NCBI GenBank assembly: GCA_965268275.1 | Contig: OZ254168.1 | Location: forward strand, 868,001-932,000 | Length of the DNA: 64,000 nucleotides | From: AAA044-D11 sp965268275 | GTDB taxonomy: Bacteria; Actinomycetota; Actinomycetes; Nanopelagicales; Nanopelagicaceae | Direction: 5' to 3' | Shown: positions 51,284 through 60,933 of the stretch, one piece after another | Layout: each line of letters opens with the position of its first letter | Numbering within the stretch: the first letter of the stretch is position 1 | Notes under the pieces: generated by a model | The model's input: the letters and a program-made list of their open reading frames with translations, nothing else | Told to the model about the DNA's origin: nothing | Databases searched by the model: none | Program-made: the position numbers and the translations under genes

Positions 51284-53323
51284 TTACCCCAAAGCCTGCG
51301 GGCCTTTTGCAAGAAGAGTTTTGAATTCGCTCTCATTCAGAACGCGAACCCCAAGTTCTTCAGCTTTTGCCAACTTGGATCCAGCGGATTCACCGGCTAC
51401 GACAAAATCCGTTTTCTTTGATACCGATGAAGAGGTTTTGCCACCATGCGAAGCAATAACTTCAGATACGCCATCGCGAGTAAAGTCTTCAAGCGAGCCA
51501 GTTACAACCAGAGTCAGGCCAGTGAGTGTTTGTGGGTCAGTCGATTCTTTTTGAATCTCAACTAGCTGCACCCCAGCTTTTTCCCATTTTGCAATTATTT
51601 TTTGATGCCAATCGATGGCAAACCATTCGATGATTGATTGTGCAATGACTTCACCAACACCATCGGTATTTGAAAGCTCGGATTCACTTGCCTTTGAAAT
51701 TGCAGAAATTGAGCCGAAGGCTTTAGCTAACGCCTGTGCTGCAGTTGGTCCAACATGTCTAATCGAAAGTGAAACCAAGATTCGCCAGAGCGGCTTGCTC
51801 TTTGCTGCGTCTAATCCCTTTAGGAACTTCTCAACATTAAGACCGAGTGACCCATCTTTCTTCAAGAAGAATTGTGACTTAGCTAAATCTTTCTCAGTCA
51901 ACGCAAATAAATCTGATTCGTCAGTAATCAACTTATCTTCCAGCAGCGCATTGGCAGCTTCATAACCCAGGACGTCAATATCTAAGGCAACTCGGGATCC
52001 GATGTAATAAATTCGCTCGCGCAATTGTGCGGGGCAACTTTGGGTATTTGGGCAACGAATATCTACATCGCCTTCAGTGATAGCTCGCAACTTGCTTCCG
52101 CAATCTGGGCACTTGGTTGGCATAACAAAAGCTTTTTCACTGCCATTACGCTTTGCGATTACTGGGCCCAAAACTTCAGGGATTACATCACCGGCTTTGC
52201 GGATTAAGACGGTGTCACCGATCAAGATTCCTTTACGAACAACTTCTTCAGCATTGTGCAGTGTTGCATTTGTAACGGTCGAACCCGCAACTTTTACGGG
52301 TTCCATAAATGCAAATGGCGTTACGCGACCAGTGCGACCAACGCTGACTTTTATATCGAGAAGTTTCGTTGTTACTTCTTCTGGTGGATACTTGTAAGCA
52401 ATAGCCCACTTTGGTGCCCGGGCCGTAAAACCAAGTTCGTTTTGAATTGGAATCTCATTAACTTTAATAACGATGCCATCAATTTCGTGTTCGATATCGT
52501 GGCGATGGTCGGCGTAATAAGCCACAAATTCACTGACTTCGGCTGCACTCTTTACAACTTTGTATCTAGAACTAGTTGGCAAGCCAAACCCTTTTAGTAA
52601 TTCATAAGCAGCGCTCTGCGAATCAAATGTGACCCCAGATGCAGCGCCGATGCCATGAACAACCATTGAAAGTGGGCGACTTGCAGTAACACGTGGATCC
52701 TTTTGGCGAAGTGAACCTGCTGCGGCATTGCGTGGATTAGCAAAACGCTCTTTACCGAGTTCCTCTTGTTGATCATTAAATTCATTAAATGCAGCAATTG
52801 GAAAGAACACTTCACCGCGAACTTCGAGTAAATCTGGAAAGTTCTTGCCTTTTAGTTCGTGTGGAATTGTTGTAATGGTTCGGATATTCAAAGTTACATC
52901 CTCGCCCGTTACGCCATTGCCACGAGTTAAAGCTTTTGTTAACTTTCCTTTTTCGTAGCGCAGATTAATTGCCAGGCCATCTACTTTGACTTCACAGAGC
53001 CAAGTATTTTTGGTGCTGGTCTTGGCAACTCTTTCAAACCAGTTTGTAAGTTCGCCAGCATCAAATACGTTATCAAGGCTCATCATTTTCTCTAGATGAT
53101 CTGCTTGCTGAAAATGCGTTGCAAATCCCCCGCCTACTAAATCACTTGGCGAATCCGGCAATTTGAATTCGGGGTGCGCAGCTTCTAACTTCTTTAGCTC
53201 GATTAGCAGTGCATCGAATTCAGCATCCGTGATGGTTGGCTTATCTTGGGCGTAATACTTAAATTGGTGATCGCGAATCTGTTCGCACAAATCAACTATG
53301 CGATGGCGAATCTCCTGGCTCAT
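51284..53323 (-). CDS. ligA: NAD-dependent DNA ligase LigA
   Basis: Seals nicks during replication and repair. The 679-residue protein has the adenylation domain with NAD-binding N-terminus (ITDAEFDALLIELKKLE) and the nucleotidyl-lysine motif CEVKVDGLAINLRY, then OB fold, Cys4 zinc finger (CPDCGSKL...CPNTQSCPAQ), helix-hairpin-helix region and a C-terminal BRCT domain (TGLTLVVTGSLEDFTRD). The start is set at ATG 53321-53323 (MSQEIRHRIV), as a longer frame reaching 53383 would overlap mnmA by 50 bp. Confidence 0.95.
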   Translation of the reverse strand: MSQEIRHRIVDLCEQIRDHQFKYYAQDKPTITDAEFDALLIELKKLEAAHPEFKLPDSPSDLVGGGFATHFQQADHLEKMMSLDNVFDAGELTNWFERVAKTSTKNTWLCEVKVDGLAINLRYEKGKLTKALTRGNGVTGEDVTLNIRTITTIPHELKGKNFPDLLEVRGEVFFPIAAFNEFNDQQEELGKERFANPRNAAAGSLRQKDPRVTASRPLSMVVHGIGAASGVTFDSQSAAYELLKGFGLPTSSRYKVVKSAAEVSEFVAYYADHRHDIEHEIDGIVIKVNEIPIQNELGFTARAPKWAIAYKYPPEEVTTKLLDIKVSVGRTGRVTPFAFMEPVKVAGSTVTNATLHNAEEVVRKGILIGDTVLIRKAGDVIPEVLGPVIAKRNGSEKAFVMPTKCPDCGSKLRAITEGDVDIRCPNTQSCPAQLRERIYYIGSRVALDIDVLGYEAANALLEDKLITDESDLFALTEKDLAKSQFFLKKDGSLGLNVEKFLKGLDAAKSKPLWRILVSLSIRHVGPTAAQALAKAFGSISAISKASESELSNTDGVGEVIAQSIIEWFAIDWHQKIIAKWEKAGVQLVEIQKESTDPQTLTGLTLVVTGSLEDFTRDGVSEVIASHGGKTSSSVSKKTDFVVAGESAGSKLAKAEELGVRVLNESEFKTLLAKGPQALG

Positions 53324-53333
53324 GTCGAGAAAT

Positions 53334-54410
53334 CTATTCGGTGCTGGCGACAGTGGCCGAACCAACAACCCGATCGCCATCATAAATAACTAAGCCTTGG
53401 CCGGCAGCAAGACCAAAGAGTGGTTCGTCCAAGACAACTTTTATCTCGGTTCCAGTTTGGGTATAGATGCAAGCAAGTGGCGAACCATGCGCGCGCACTT
53501 GAGCAAAGCCGCGGAACTCGGTGTTTATAACTGGCTCTGGTCCACACCAAATTGGTCGATCGCCAACAATTTTCGATACCGCAAGTGCTTCATGACTTCC
53601 CACAACAACGGTGTTTGTCTTTGGCTCAATCTTTAAAACATAACGTGGTTCACCGCCGGCAGCAGGAACTGTGATTCCAAGTCCGCGGCGTTGTCCGATT
53701 GTGTAGGTGTAAGCACCCTTATGTTCACCAAGTTTTGTGCCATCTTCATCAACAATTGAACCAACTTCACTACCCAATCGATCGCGCAACCAACCTGCGT
53801 TATCGCCGGATGGAACAAAGCAAATATCGTGGCTGTCAGGTTTATTTGCAACATAAAGTCCACGACGTTTTGCTTCGATTCGAACATCATCTTTTACGGT
53901 GTCGCCTAATGGAAAATGTGCGCCAGCAAGTTGTTCAGTATTTAAAACTGCAAGCACATAGGACTGATCCTTTGTTGGGTCAATTGCGCGAAACATCATT
54001 CGCCCAACTTCGGTTTCGCGCATTTGCGCATAATGTCCAGTTATTACGCCGTCAAAACCTAAACCTTTAGCGCGGTCTAAAACGGCAGCAAACTTAATTT
54101 TCTCGTTGCAGCGAAGGCAAGGGTTTGGGGTGCGACCTTCGGAATATTCGGATAAGAAATTTTCGACAACGCCATCATGAAATTCCTCCGCCATATCCCA
54201 GATATAGAACGGGATTCCGATTACATCAGCGGCGCGACGGGCATCATGAGAATCTTCGATTGTGCAACATCCGCGGGCACCAGAGCGATATTTCTGTGGG
54301 TTACTTGAAAGTGCTAAGTGCACACCAATTACTTCATGGCCGGCCTCAACTGCGCGAGCTGCCGCTACGGCAGAATCAACGCCACCGCTCATTGCTGCAA
54401 TTAGTTTCAT
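53334..54410 (-). CDS. mnmA: tRNA-specific 2-thiouridylase MnmA
   Basis: Uses persulfide sulfur to make 2-thiouridine at U34 of tRNA-Lys, -Glu and -Gln. The 358-residue protein has the PP-loop AMSGGVDSAVAAARAV, the catalytic Cys in TPNPCLRCNEKIKF and CFVPSGD, and the ATP-binding DQSYVLAVL. It follows directly after the cysteine desulfurase gene (1-bp overlap), its likely sulfur donor. The downstream gene is ligA. Confidence 0.96.
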   Translation of the reverse strand: MKLIAAMSGGVDSAVAAARAVEAGHEVIGVHLALSSNPQKYRSGARGCCTIEDSHDARRAADVIGIPFYIWDMAEEFHDGVVENFLSEYSEGRTPNPCLRCNEKIKFAAVLDRAKGLGFDGVITGHYAQMRETEVGRMMFRAIDPTKDQSYVLAVLNTEQLAGAHFPLGDTVKDDVRIEAKRRGLYVANKPDSHDICFVPSGDNAGWLRDRLGSEVGSIVDEDGTKLGEHKGAYTYTIGQRRGLGITVPAAGGEPRYVLKIEPKTNTVVVGSHEALAVSKIVGDRPIWCGPEPVINTEFRGFAQVRAHGSPLACIYTQTGTEIKVVLDEPLFGLAAGQGLVIYDGDRVVGSATVASTE

Positions 54411-55570
54411 TAGTTCAACTCACTAACCACGAAGGCATTGCGTGCGCGTTCAACAACACTTGGCATTACTGCAAGAACTTGATCGATTTCGCTCTTGGTA
54501 TTTGTAGTCCCAATTGAAATCCGCAGTGAAGCATCGGCATCACTTTCACTTAAACCTAGTGCGACCAGCACATGGCTTGGTCTTGGAACACCTGCGCTGC
54601 ATGCGGAACCCGCAGATGCACTGATGCCTTCGGTATCTAGCAAAAGTAAGAGCGCATCACTTTCGGTGCCAGGGAAAGTCGCATTAACAATTCCGGGCAG
54701 GGCTGGATCTGAAACTGAATTTATTGAAACATCTGGAACGCATTTCTTCAGACCGACAATGAAATAATCTCTAAGTTCACGGATTTGTCGGAAGTTACTT
54801 TCCATATTCGCAATTGCAAATTCTGCTGCTGCAGTAAATGCCACAATCGCAGGAGCGTTTAACGTTCCACTTCGAATTTCGCGCTCTTGTCCTCCGCCAT
54901 GCAGAACCGGAGTTAAATCAAGTCCGCGTTTTAAAACCAACGCCGCAACCCCAAGTGGGCCACCAATTTTATGTGCGCTAATTGTTGCTGCCGTGACATC
55001 GAGTTTCGAGAAATTAAAATCAACTTTTCCGAAGCTTTGAACCGCATCGGTATGAACCGGAATATCTCCAGCAATCTTTACAATCTCGGCAATTGGCTGA
55101 ATCGAGCCAAGTTCGTTATTCGAATGCATAATGCTTATAACCGCGATTTCCTTGCCTCTTGTTGCAACTACCTTGGCCAGAAAATCTAAATCAATAACAC
55201 CGGCTTTAGTTATTGGGATTAATACTTGCTCGGCGCCTTCGTGTTCGACGAGCCATTCAACTGGATCCAAGATTGCATGATGTTCAAAGGCAGATGTCAC
55301 AATTACATTTCGATCAGGGTGCTGCCAGAAGAAACCTTTTATTGCCAAGTTATTTGCTTCGGTTCCTGATCCAGTGAAGATTATTTCTGAAGGATTAGCG
55401 CCAATTAGTTCTGATAACTTGTGGCGCGCATCTTCGACATCCTTGCGAACTGAGCGGCCTTGATTATGAATACTTGATGCATTGCCAAGTTTGCGCATCG
55501 CAATATTCAGGGCATCGATAGCCGCCTCATTGATCGGTGCTGTAGCAGCATGATCAAGATAAATCGTCAT
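54410..55570 (-). CDS. Cysteine desulfurase (IscS/NifS family)
   Basis: A PLP enzyme of 386 residues that takes sulfur from cysteine as an enzyme persulfide. The N-terminal MTIYLDHAATAPINEAAIDAL, the PLP lysine in ISAHKIGGPLGVAALVL and the active cysteine loop SASAGSACSAG are all present. It directly precedes mnmA, so it probably supplies sulfur for tRNA thiolation; it may also serve Fe-S cluster assembly. No iscU is beside it. Confidence 0.94.
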   Translation of the reverse strand: MTIYLDHAATAPINEAAIDALNIAMRKLGNASSIHNQGRSVRKDVEDARHKLSELIGANPSEIIFTGSGTEANNLAIKGFFWQHPDRNVIVTSAFEHHAILDPVEWLVEHEGAEQVLIPITKAGVIDLDFLAKVVATRGKEIAVISIMHSNNELGSIQPIAEIVKIAGDIPVHTDAVQSFGKVDFNFSKLDVTAATISAHKIGGPLGVAALVLKRGLDLTPVLHGGGQEREIRSGTLNAPAIVAFTAAAEFAIANMESNFRQIRELRDYFIVGLKKCVPDVSINSVSDPALPGIVNATFPGTESDALLLLLDTEGISASAGSACSAGVPRPSHVLVALGLSESDADASLRISIGTTNTKSEIDQVLAVMPSVVERARNAFVVSELN

Positions 55571-55596
55571 GCGCTAAGGATAACTAAGTTAAGTGC

Positions 55597-56535
55597 TTAA
55601 GCCTTCTTCGCGGCAAGCGCCGTGGTTGCTTGTGGCAGAACATTGAATAAATCGCCAATAACCCCGTAATCGGCCAATTCGAAGATTGGGGCTTCGGGAT
55701 CTTTATTGATTGCGACAATCATCTTGCTGGTCTGCATGCCTGCGCGATGTTGAATCGCTCCAGAGATTCCGCACGCTACATAAAGTTGTGGGCTAACAGT
55801 TTTTCCGGTCTGCCCAACTTGATGAGTATGTGGATACCAACCGGCATCAGTAGCTGCGCGAGATGCACCAACTGCAGCACCAAGAATATCTGCGAATGCT
55901 TCGACTGGTTTGAAATCGCCATTTGTTCCGCGGCCACCAGAAACCACGATTGAAGCTTCAGTTAATTCTGGACGCCCGCCTTTAACAACTGGCTGCGTAG
56001 AAGTTACGACACCAAGCTTGGCTGCATCAGAAATAGTTGGTGTGAAATCTTCTGTAGTTGGGGCGGCGCTTCCGGCAATCGGTTCGATCGAATTAGCTCG
56101 AATCGTTGCGATTGTTGTTCCATGAGTTACGGCGGCATGAACTGTGGTTGAGCCACCAAATACTGCTTGGGTTGTTATCAAATCTGGATCAATTGAAGTT
56201 GCATCAGTGATGATTCCGGAATTTGTTGCTACCGCCAAGCGACCGGCAATTTCTTTTCCTCTAGATGTCGAGGTAATTAAAACTGCTGCTGCAGATTTGC
56301 TAGCAACGAGCTGTGCCAGGGATTGTGCAATTGGGCCAGGTGAAAACTTTGAAACATCGATTCCAGAACAGACAATTACATTGTCGATTGCATAAGCGCT
56401 TAATTGCGAGACCAGAGCGGCATCAAATACAACTGCGTTTACCTTGCCAATTGCTTTAGCAAAAGTTGCTAGTTCGCCGGTCGATTTCGAAACTTTTCCG
56501 TCAACAGAATCGACCAGGATTAATACTTCGCTCAT
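55597..56535 (-). CDS. etfA: Electron transfer flavoprotein subunit alpha
   Basis: FAD-binding subunit of ETF, which takes electrons from acyl-CoA dehydrogenases and similar enzymes. The 312-residue protein has the C-terminal FAD domain (VVSGGRGTNGDFKPVEAFADILGAAVGASRAATDAGW, GQTGKTVSPQLYVACGISGAIQH and INKDPEAPIFELADYGVIGDL). The start overlaps the etfB stop by one base. It ends 26 bp before the cysteine desulfurase gene. Acyl-CoA dehydrogenase genes are not in the window. Confidence 0.96.
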   Translation of the reverse strand: MSEVLILVDSVDGKVSKSTGELATFAKAIGKVNAVVFDAALVSQLSAYAIDNVIVCSGIDVSKFSPGPIAQSLAQLVASKSAAAVLITSTSRGKEIAGRLAVATNSGIITDATSIDPDLITTQAVFGGSTTVHAAVTHGTTIATIRANSIEPIAGSAAPTTEDFTPTISDAAKLGVVTSTQPVVKGGRPELTEASIVVSGGRGTNGDFKPVEAFADILGAAVGASRAATDAGWYPHTHQVGQTGKTVSPQLYVACGISGAIQHRAGMQTSKMIVAINKDPEAPIFELADYGVIGDLFNVLPQATTALAAKKA

Positions 56536-57344
56536 CAGACAACCCTCTTCTCTGCTAAATAATCCACTAATTTGGCCCCACCATCGCCACCATCTTCAAC
56601 CTTGATCCCAGCGCTTCGAGCCGGACGCAGAACCGCATCTTTAACTGTTGACCAAGAAGCACTACTGCCAACTTGATCAGCTGAAATTGCGATATCAGCA
56701 AGGGTCTTTACAGTAATAACTTTCTTCTTCGCGGCCATGATTCCTTTAAATGATGGATAACGTGGCTCATTAATCTTCTCAATCACGCTGATTACTGCCG
56801 GAAAATTAGCTTCCATATTTTCAATTCCAAATTCAGTTGATCTGGCGATTGAAACCTTTGAAGCACTTGGATCTACTGCAACAGTTCCGGCAAAAGTTAA
56901 TTGCGCCCAACCTAAACGCTCGGCCAACATCGCAGGAACAACGCTCATTCTTGCATCTGTCGATTCGGTTCCGCAGATAACTAAATCAAATCCGCCATCA
57001 GAAATTACTTTGCTTAAAACTAATGAAGTTGCGAGCGCATCTGATCCAGCAAGCGCACCATCACAGATATGAATCGCATCATCTGCGCCCATTGAAAGTG
57101 CTTTACGAATCGCTTCGGTTGCACGATCTGGTCCCATCGAAATTAAAGTAATTGTGTGGCCACTACCTTCACCGGCTTCTTTAGTTGGTGAATGTGCTTC
57201 AACGATTCGCAGTGCTTCTTCGACTGCATATTCATCTAAATCATTTAAAACTGCATCGACACTTGCGCGATCTAAGACGCCACCCGACATTTTTTTCTCG
57301 GCCCAAGAGTCAGGAACTTGCTTTACGCACACTGCAATTTTCAT
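56535..57344 (-). CDS. etfB: Electron transfer flavoprotein subunit beta
   Basis: AMP-binding partner of EtfA. The start is set at ATG 57342-57344, giving MKIAVCVKQVPDSWAEK, the family N-terminus (269 residues); a frame extending to 57476 would run through the promoter and has no support. The signature DLVICGTESTDARMSVVPAMLAERLGW and the C-terminal AAKKKVITV are visible. There is no Shine-Dalgarno; TAACAT lies about 8-13 bases before the ATG, fitting a leaderless transcript. A 7-2-7 palindrome overlaps that element. Confidence 0.94.
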   Translation of the reverse strand: MKIAVCVKQVPDSWAEKKMSGGVLDRASVDAVLNDLDEYAVEEALRIVEAHSPTKEAGEGSGHTITLISMGPDRATEAIRKALSMGADDAIHICDGALAGSDALATSLVLSKVISDGGFDLVICGTESTDARMSVVPAMLAERLGWAQLTFAGTVAVDPSASKVSIARSTEFGIENMEANFPAVISVIEKINEPRYPSFKGIMAAKKKVITVKTLADIAISADQVGSSASWSTVKDAVLRPARSAGIKVEDGGDGGAKLVDYLAEKRVV

Positions 57345-57353
57345 GAGCCAAAT

Positions 57354-57369
57354 GTTACTCACGAGTAAC
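57354..57369. promoter_or_regulatory. Perfect palindromic operator candidate between etfB and fabD
   Basis: GTTACTC-AC-GAGTAAC is a perfect 7-bp inverted repeat with a 2-bp spacer. It starts 9 bp upstream of the etfB ATG and overlaps its probable -10 (TAACAT, minus strand). It lies in the 96-bp divergent gap with the fatty-acid synthesis operon. The size and symmetry resemble TetR-type operators of lipid-metabolism regulators; no such regulator is encoded in the window. Confidence 0.55.
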
Positions 57370-57440
57370 CAAATACGCCACTTATTTAGGCTCGATTCTA
57401 ATACTCGGCAGTATCGGGGGTGCAACCTTAAACTTTGCTG

Positions 57441-58364
57441 ATGCTCGCACTTCTTGCTCCAGGACAGGGATCCCAAACACCGGGCTTCCTCGCACCTTGG
57501 CTAGAAGATGCAAATGCCGCTGAATTAATAGGCAACTGGTCAGAACTAATTGGCCTGGATCTAAAACGCCTTGGCACAGTGGCCGATGCCGATGAAATTC
57601 GCGATACCGCAAATGCCCAGCCGCTCTTGGTGGCCGGTGGCTTTTTAGGTGCGGGGCGATTGTTCGGTGAAAATCATTCAAGTATCAGTTACACCGCAGG
57701 TCATTCGGTTGGCGAAATAACTGCAGCTGTTTTTGCTGGTGTTCTTGATGGCGATTCAGCGATGAAATTAGTAGCTGCGCGTGGTGCCCAAATGGCAATT
57801 GCAGCAAAGGGATCTGACACCGGAATGTCAGCAGTTTTAGGTGGCGAGCGCGATGTCGTTGTTGCAGCAATTCATGCAGCTGGTTTAACCGCTGCAAATG
57901 AGAATGGTGGCGGACAGATTGTTGCGGCTGGTTCCCTCACTGCACTTGCAGAATTAGCGCAAAATCCACCGGAGGGTTCAAGAGTTCGTGCGCTCGCGGT
58001 TTCTGGTGCCTTCCATACTTCAACAATGGCTCCTGCTGTTTCACACCTTTCAACCCTTGCCGCTTCACTAACTACATCTGATCCAAAGATTCCATTCATT
58101 TCAAATAAGGATGGCGCAGTTGTCGAGAATGGTCGCGAAATCTTAGATCGGATAGTCGGACAAATTGCTGGCCCGGTCCGTTGGGATCTCTGCATGGAAA
58201 CAATGGCTAAATGTGGAGTAACCGGAATTATTGAAGTTCCACCTGCAGGAACTCTTGCTGGATTAGTTAAACGCGCCCAAGGTGAAATTCAAACCTTCGC
58301 CTTAAAAGGACCAGAAGATTTAGATGCTGCGAAAGCATTTGTTGCAGAACATGGTGGCAACTAA
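57441..58364 (+). CDS. fabD: Malonyl-CoA:ACP transacylase FabD
   Basis: Loads malonyl groups onto ACP for type II fatty acid synthesis. The 307-residue protein (from ATG 57441; TTG at 57435 is an alternative) has LAPGQGSQTPGF, the nucleophile motif AGHSVGEITAAV, and the histidine region VSGAFHTSTMAPA. It is the first of fabD-fabH-acpP-fabF, divergent from etfBA. Its stop overlaps the fabH ATG (TAATG). Confidence 0.95.
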   Translation: MLALLAPGQGSQTPGFLAPWLEDANAAELIGNWSELIGLDLKRLGTVADADEIRDTANAQPLLVAGGFLGAGRLFGENHSSISYTAGHSVGEITAAVFAGVLDGDSAMKLVAARGAQMAIAAKGSDTGMSAVLGGERDVVVAAIHAAGLTAANENGGGQIVAAGSLTALAELAQNPPEGSRVRALAVSGAFHTSTMAPAVSHLSTLAASLTTSDPKIPFISNKDGAVVENGREILDRIVGQIAGPVRWDLCMETMAKCGVTGIIEVPPAGTLAGLVKRAQGEIQTFALKGPEDLDAAKAFVAEHGGN

Positions 58365-59395
58365 TGTCACTTAAATTTGCGCAAGATGTAACTAACGCCC
58401 GAATCCTTTCAGTGGGTGCGTATCGTCCACCCCGGGTGGTTCCAAACTCTGAAGTTATTAAACGTATTGATTCAACTGACGAGTGGATTCAACAACGCAC
58501 CGGTATCGAATCTCGCCATATTGCTGATGCAGATGAATCACTTATTGATATGGCCGAAAAATCAGCTTTGATCGCAATAAAACGTGCGGGCATGACGGCT
58601 CAAGATATCGATGCCGTTATCTTTGCAACTATTAGTTATCCATATCAGGCACCAAGTGCTGCTACTGAATTACTAGTTCGACTAGGAAATGTAAAAGCTG
58701 CGGCCTTCGATATCTCTGCTGCGTGTGCTGGCTTCTGTTACGGCGTTGCACTTGCCAACGATTTGGTTCGAAATAAAACTGCCAAGAATGTTTTAGTTAT
58801 GGGCGCCGAGAAATTATCTGACTTTACCGATCCTGATGATCGGGCAACCGCATTTATCTTTGCTGATGGTGCGGGCGCAGTTGTGATTGGACCATCGCAA
58901 GATATTGGAATCGGCCCTACTGTTTGGGGCGCAAGTGCCGAAACTCGTGAAGCAATTGTTTTAGAACCATCATTTTTGGAATTCAAAAAGAATCCAGGCA
59001 GAACAGATATTGGTTGGCCAAACATTATTCAACAAGGTCAAACTGTTTTCCGTTGGGCAGTTTATGAAATTGCACCGATTGCACTTCGTGCATTAGAAGC
59101 AGCTGGTTTAACTCCGGAAACCCTAGAAGTATTTATCCCTCACCAAGCTAATGACCGAATCATCGAGTCGCTTGTGAAATCTATGAAATTGCCAGAATCA
59201 GTTGTAGTTGCCCACGATATCCGCACCTCGGGCAATACTTCCTCCGCTTCAATTCCACTGGCAATGGATGCGCTACTCACCGAGAAGCCAGAACTTCACG
59301 GAAAGAGCGCACTTCTCGTAGGATTTGGCGCAGGGCTTGTATATGCCGGCCAAGTAGTTGAACTACCCTCTAAACCTGTCCAAAATAGCAACTAA
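58364..59395 (+). CDS. fabH: 3-Oxoacyl-ACP synthase III FabH
   Basis: Starts fatty acid chains by condensing acyl-CoA with malonyl-ACP. The 343-residue protein contains the catalytic Cys in DISAACAGFCYGV, His in FIPHQANDRIIES and Asn in GNTSSASIPLAMDALL. Primer preference (branched or acetyl) cannot be read directly. It overlaps fabD by 1 bp and precedes acpP by 27 bp. Confidence 0.96.
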   Translation: MSLKFAQDVTNARILSVGAYRPPRVVPNSEVIKRIDSTDEWIQQRTGIESRHIADADESLIDMAEKSALIAIKRAGMTAQDIDAVIFATISYPYQAPSAATELLVRLGNVKAAAFDISAACAGFCYGVALANDLVRNKTAKNVLVMGAEKLSDFTDPDDRATAFIFADGAGAVVIGPSQDIGIGPTVWGASAETREAIVLEPSFLEFKKNPGRTDIGWPNIIQQGQTVFRWAVYEIAPIALRALEAAGLTPETLEVFIPHQANDRIIESLVKSMKLPESVVVAHDIRTSGNTSSASIPLAMDALLTEKPELHGKSALLVGFGAGLVYAGQVVELPSKPVQNSN

Positions 59396-59422
59396 TGCAA
59401 TACACAAATAAGGAGAACCAAG

Positions 59423-59671
59423 ATGGCACTAACAGTTGATGAAGTTCTAGCAGGAATCAAGGAAATCGTTGTTGAAGTAGCGGGCATTGATGCCAACATC
59501 ATCGCAATGGATAAGAAGTTCACTGATGATCTAGATGTTGATTCACTTAGTATGGTTGAAGTTGTCGTTGCAGCTGAAGAAAAATTCGGCGTAAAGATTC
59601 CTGACGAAGAAGTTACGAAGATGGCAACTGTTGGCGATGCGGTTAACTTCATCGTTGCAAACGGTAAGTAG
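59423..59671 (+). CDS. acpP: Acyl carrier protein
   Basis: An 82-residue carrier whose phosphopantetheine attaches at the serine of DLDVDSLSMVEVVVAAEE (about residue 41). It is acidic and helical, as expected. AAGGAG lies ~9 bases before the ATG. It sits between fabH and fabF; the coaD product made elsewhere in the window supports the CoA pool from which the phosphopantetheine arm comes. Confidence 0.96.
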   Translation: MALTVDEVLAGIKEIVVEVAGIDANIIAMDKKFTDDLDVDSLSMVEVVVAAEEKFGVKIPDEEVTKMATVGDAVNFIVANGK

Positions 59672-59686
59672 AAAACTCTTCTCTAA

Positions 59687-60928
59687 ATGACAAGACGTCG
59701 CGTAGTTGTAACTGGCCTTGGTGCCACCACTCCGCTCGGAGGTGATGTTTCTTCAACTTGGGAAGCATTACTTGCTGGCAAAAGTGGTGTTCGCAAACTT
59801 GAAGATGAGTGGGCGCAAGAAGCTTCAGTTACCTTCGCGGCGAGAGTTGCAGTAGAACCTTCAGAAGTAATGGAGCGCGTAGAAATGCGTCGCTTAGATC
59901 GCTCCGAACAATTCGCGATGATTGCATCGCGTGAAGCTTGGAAAGATGCTGGTGCTCCAGATGTTGATAAAGAGCGCCTCGGAGTTGTAATTGCATCTGG
60001 TATCGGTGGCGTTATCACTCTGCTTGATCAATATGATGTTTTGAAAGAGAAAGGTGCGCGCTTTGTAAGTCCGCACACTGTTCCGATGCTTATGCCAAAT
60101 GGACCAGCAGCAAATGTTGGACTTGAATTACAAGCACGAGCCGGAGTTCACACCCCAGTAAGTGCATGTGCATCTGGCGCAGAAGCTGCCGGATATGCAC
60201 TTGAAATGATTCGCAATAATCGCGCAGATATTGTTGTTACTGGTGGCGTTGAAGCAGCGATTCATGAATTGCCAATGGCTGGTTTTGCATCGATGAAAGC
60301 GTTGTCGACTCGCAATGATGCACCCGCAAAGGCATCTCGCCCATACGATAAAGATCGCGATGGTTTCGTTCTTGGAGAAGGTGGCGGAGTTCTTGTCTTT
60401 GAAGAGCTTGAACATGCAAAAGCACGTGGCGCAAAGATTTATGCCGAAGTTATGGGGCAAGGTTTAACTTCAGATGGTTTCCATATTGCAGCGCCAGACC
60501 CAGATGGCCAAGGCGTTACTCGCGCAGTGAAATTAGCCTTGGCTGATGCTGGTATCCCACTTTCGGAAATTGTTCACTTAAATGCTCATGCAACTTCAAC
60601 ACCGGCGGGCGATGTTGCGGAAGCAAATGCGCTAGCAAACGCACTGGGTAGCGATATTTCACATGTTGCAGTTTCTGCCACAAAATCAATGACCGGGCAC
60701 TTACTTGGTGGCGCCGGCGCTATCGAATCTATTTTCTGTGTGCTTGCGATGTATCACCACAAAGCCCCACCAACAATTAATATCGAAAATTTGGATGAAG
60801 CCGTAACTGTAGATGTTGTGCGTGATGTTCCACGCGATTTACCAAAAGGTTCTATTGCATGCCTAAACGACTCATTTGGCTTTGGTGGCCATAACGTTGT
60901 TCTGGTCTTTAAATCGTATGAAGGCTAA
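59687..60928 (+). CDS. fabF: 3-Oxoacyl-ACP synthase II FabF
   Basis: The elongating condensing enzyme of fatty acid synthesis. The 413-residue protein has VVVTGLGATTPLGGDVSSTW, the active Cys in PVSACASGAEAAGYAL, and histidines in NAHATSTPAGD and SMTGHLLGGAGAIE. It ends the fab operon, converging with the SIMPL gene (5-bp gap). The 15-bp gap after acpP has no strong Shine-Dalgarno. Confidence 0.96.
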   Translation: MTRRRVVVTGLGATTPLGGDVSSTWEALLAGKSGVRKLEDEWAQEASVTFAARVAVEPSEVMERVEMRRLDRSEQFAMIASREAWKDAGAPDVDKERLGVVIASGIGGVITLLDQYDVLKEKGARFVSPHTVPMLMPNGPAANVGLELQARAGVHTPVSACASGAEAAGYALEMIRNNRADIVVTGGVEAAIHELPMAGFASMKALSTRNDAPAKASRPYDKDRDGFVLGEGGGVLVFEELEHAKARGAKIYAEVMGQGLTSDGFHIAAPDPDGQGVTRAVKLALADAGIPLSEIVHLNAHATSTPAGDVAEANALANALGSDISHVAVSATKSMTGHLLGGAGAIESIFCVLAMYHHKAPPTINIENLDEAVTVDVVRDVPRDLPKGSIACLNDSFGFGGHNVVLVFKSYEG

Positions 60929-60933
60929 GAAAG

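Noticed and set aside
57345..57476. Extended N-terminus of etfB
   Set aside because: The extra 44 residues run through the divergent promoter and part of fabD; EtfB proteins begin at MKIAVCVKQVPD.
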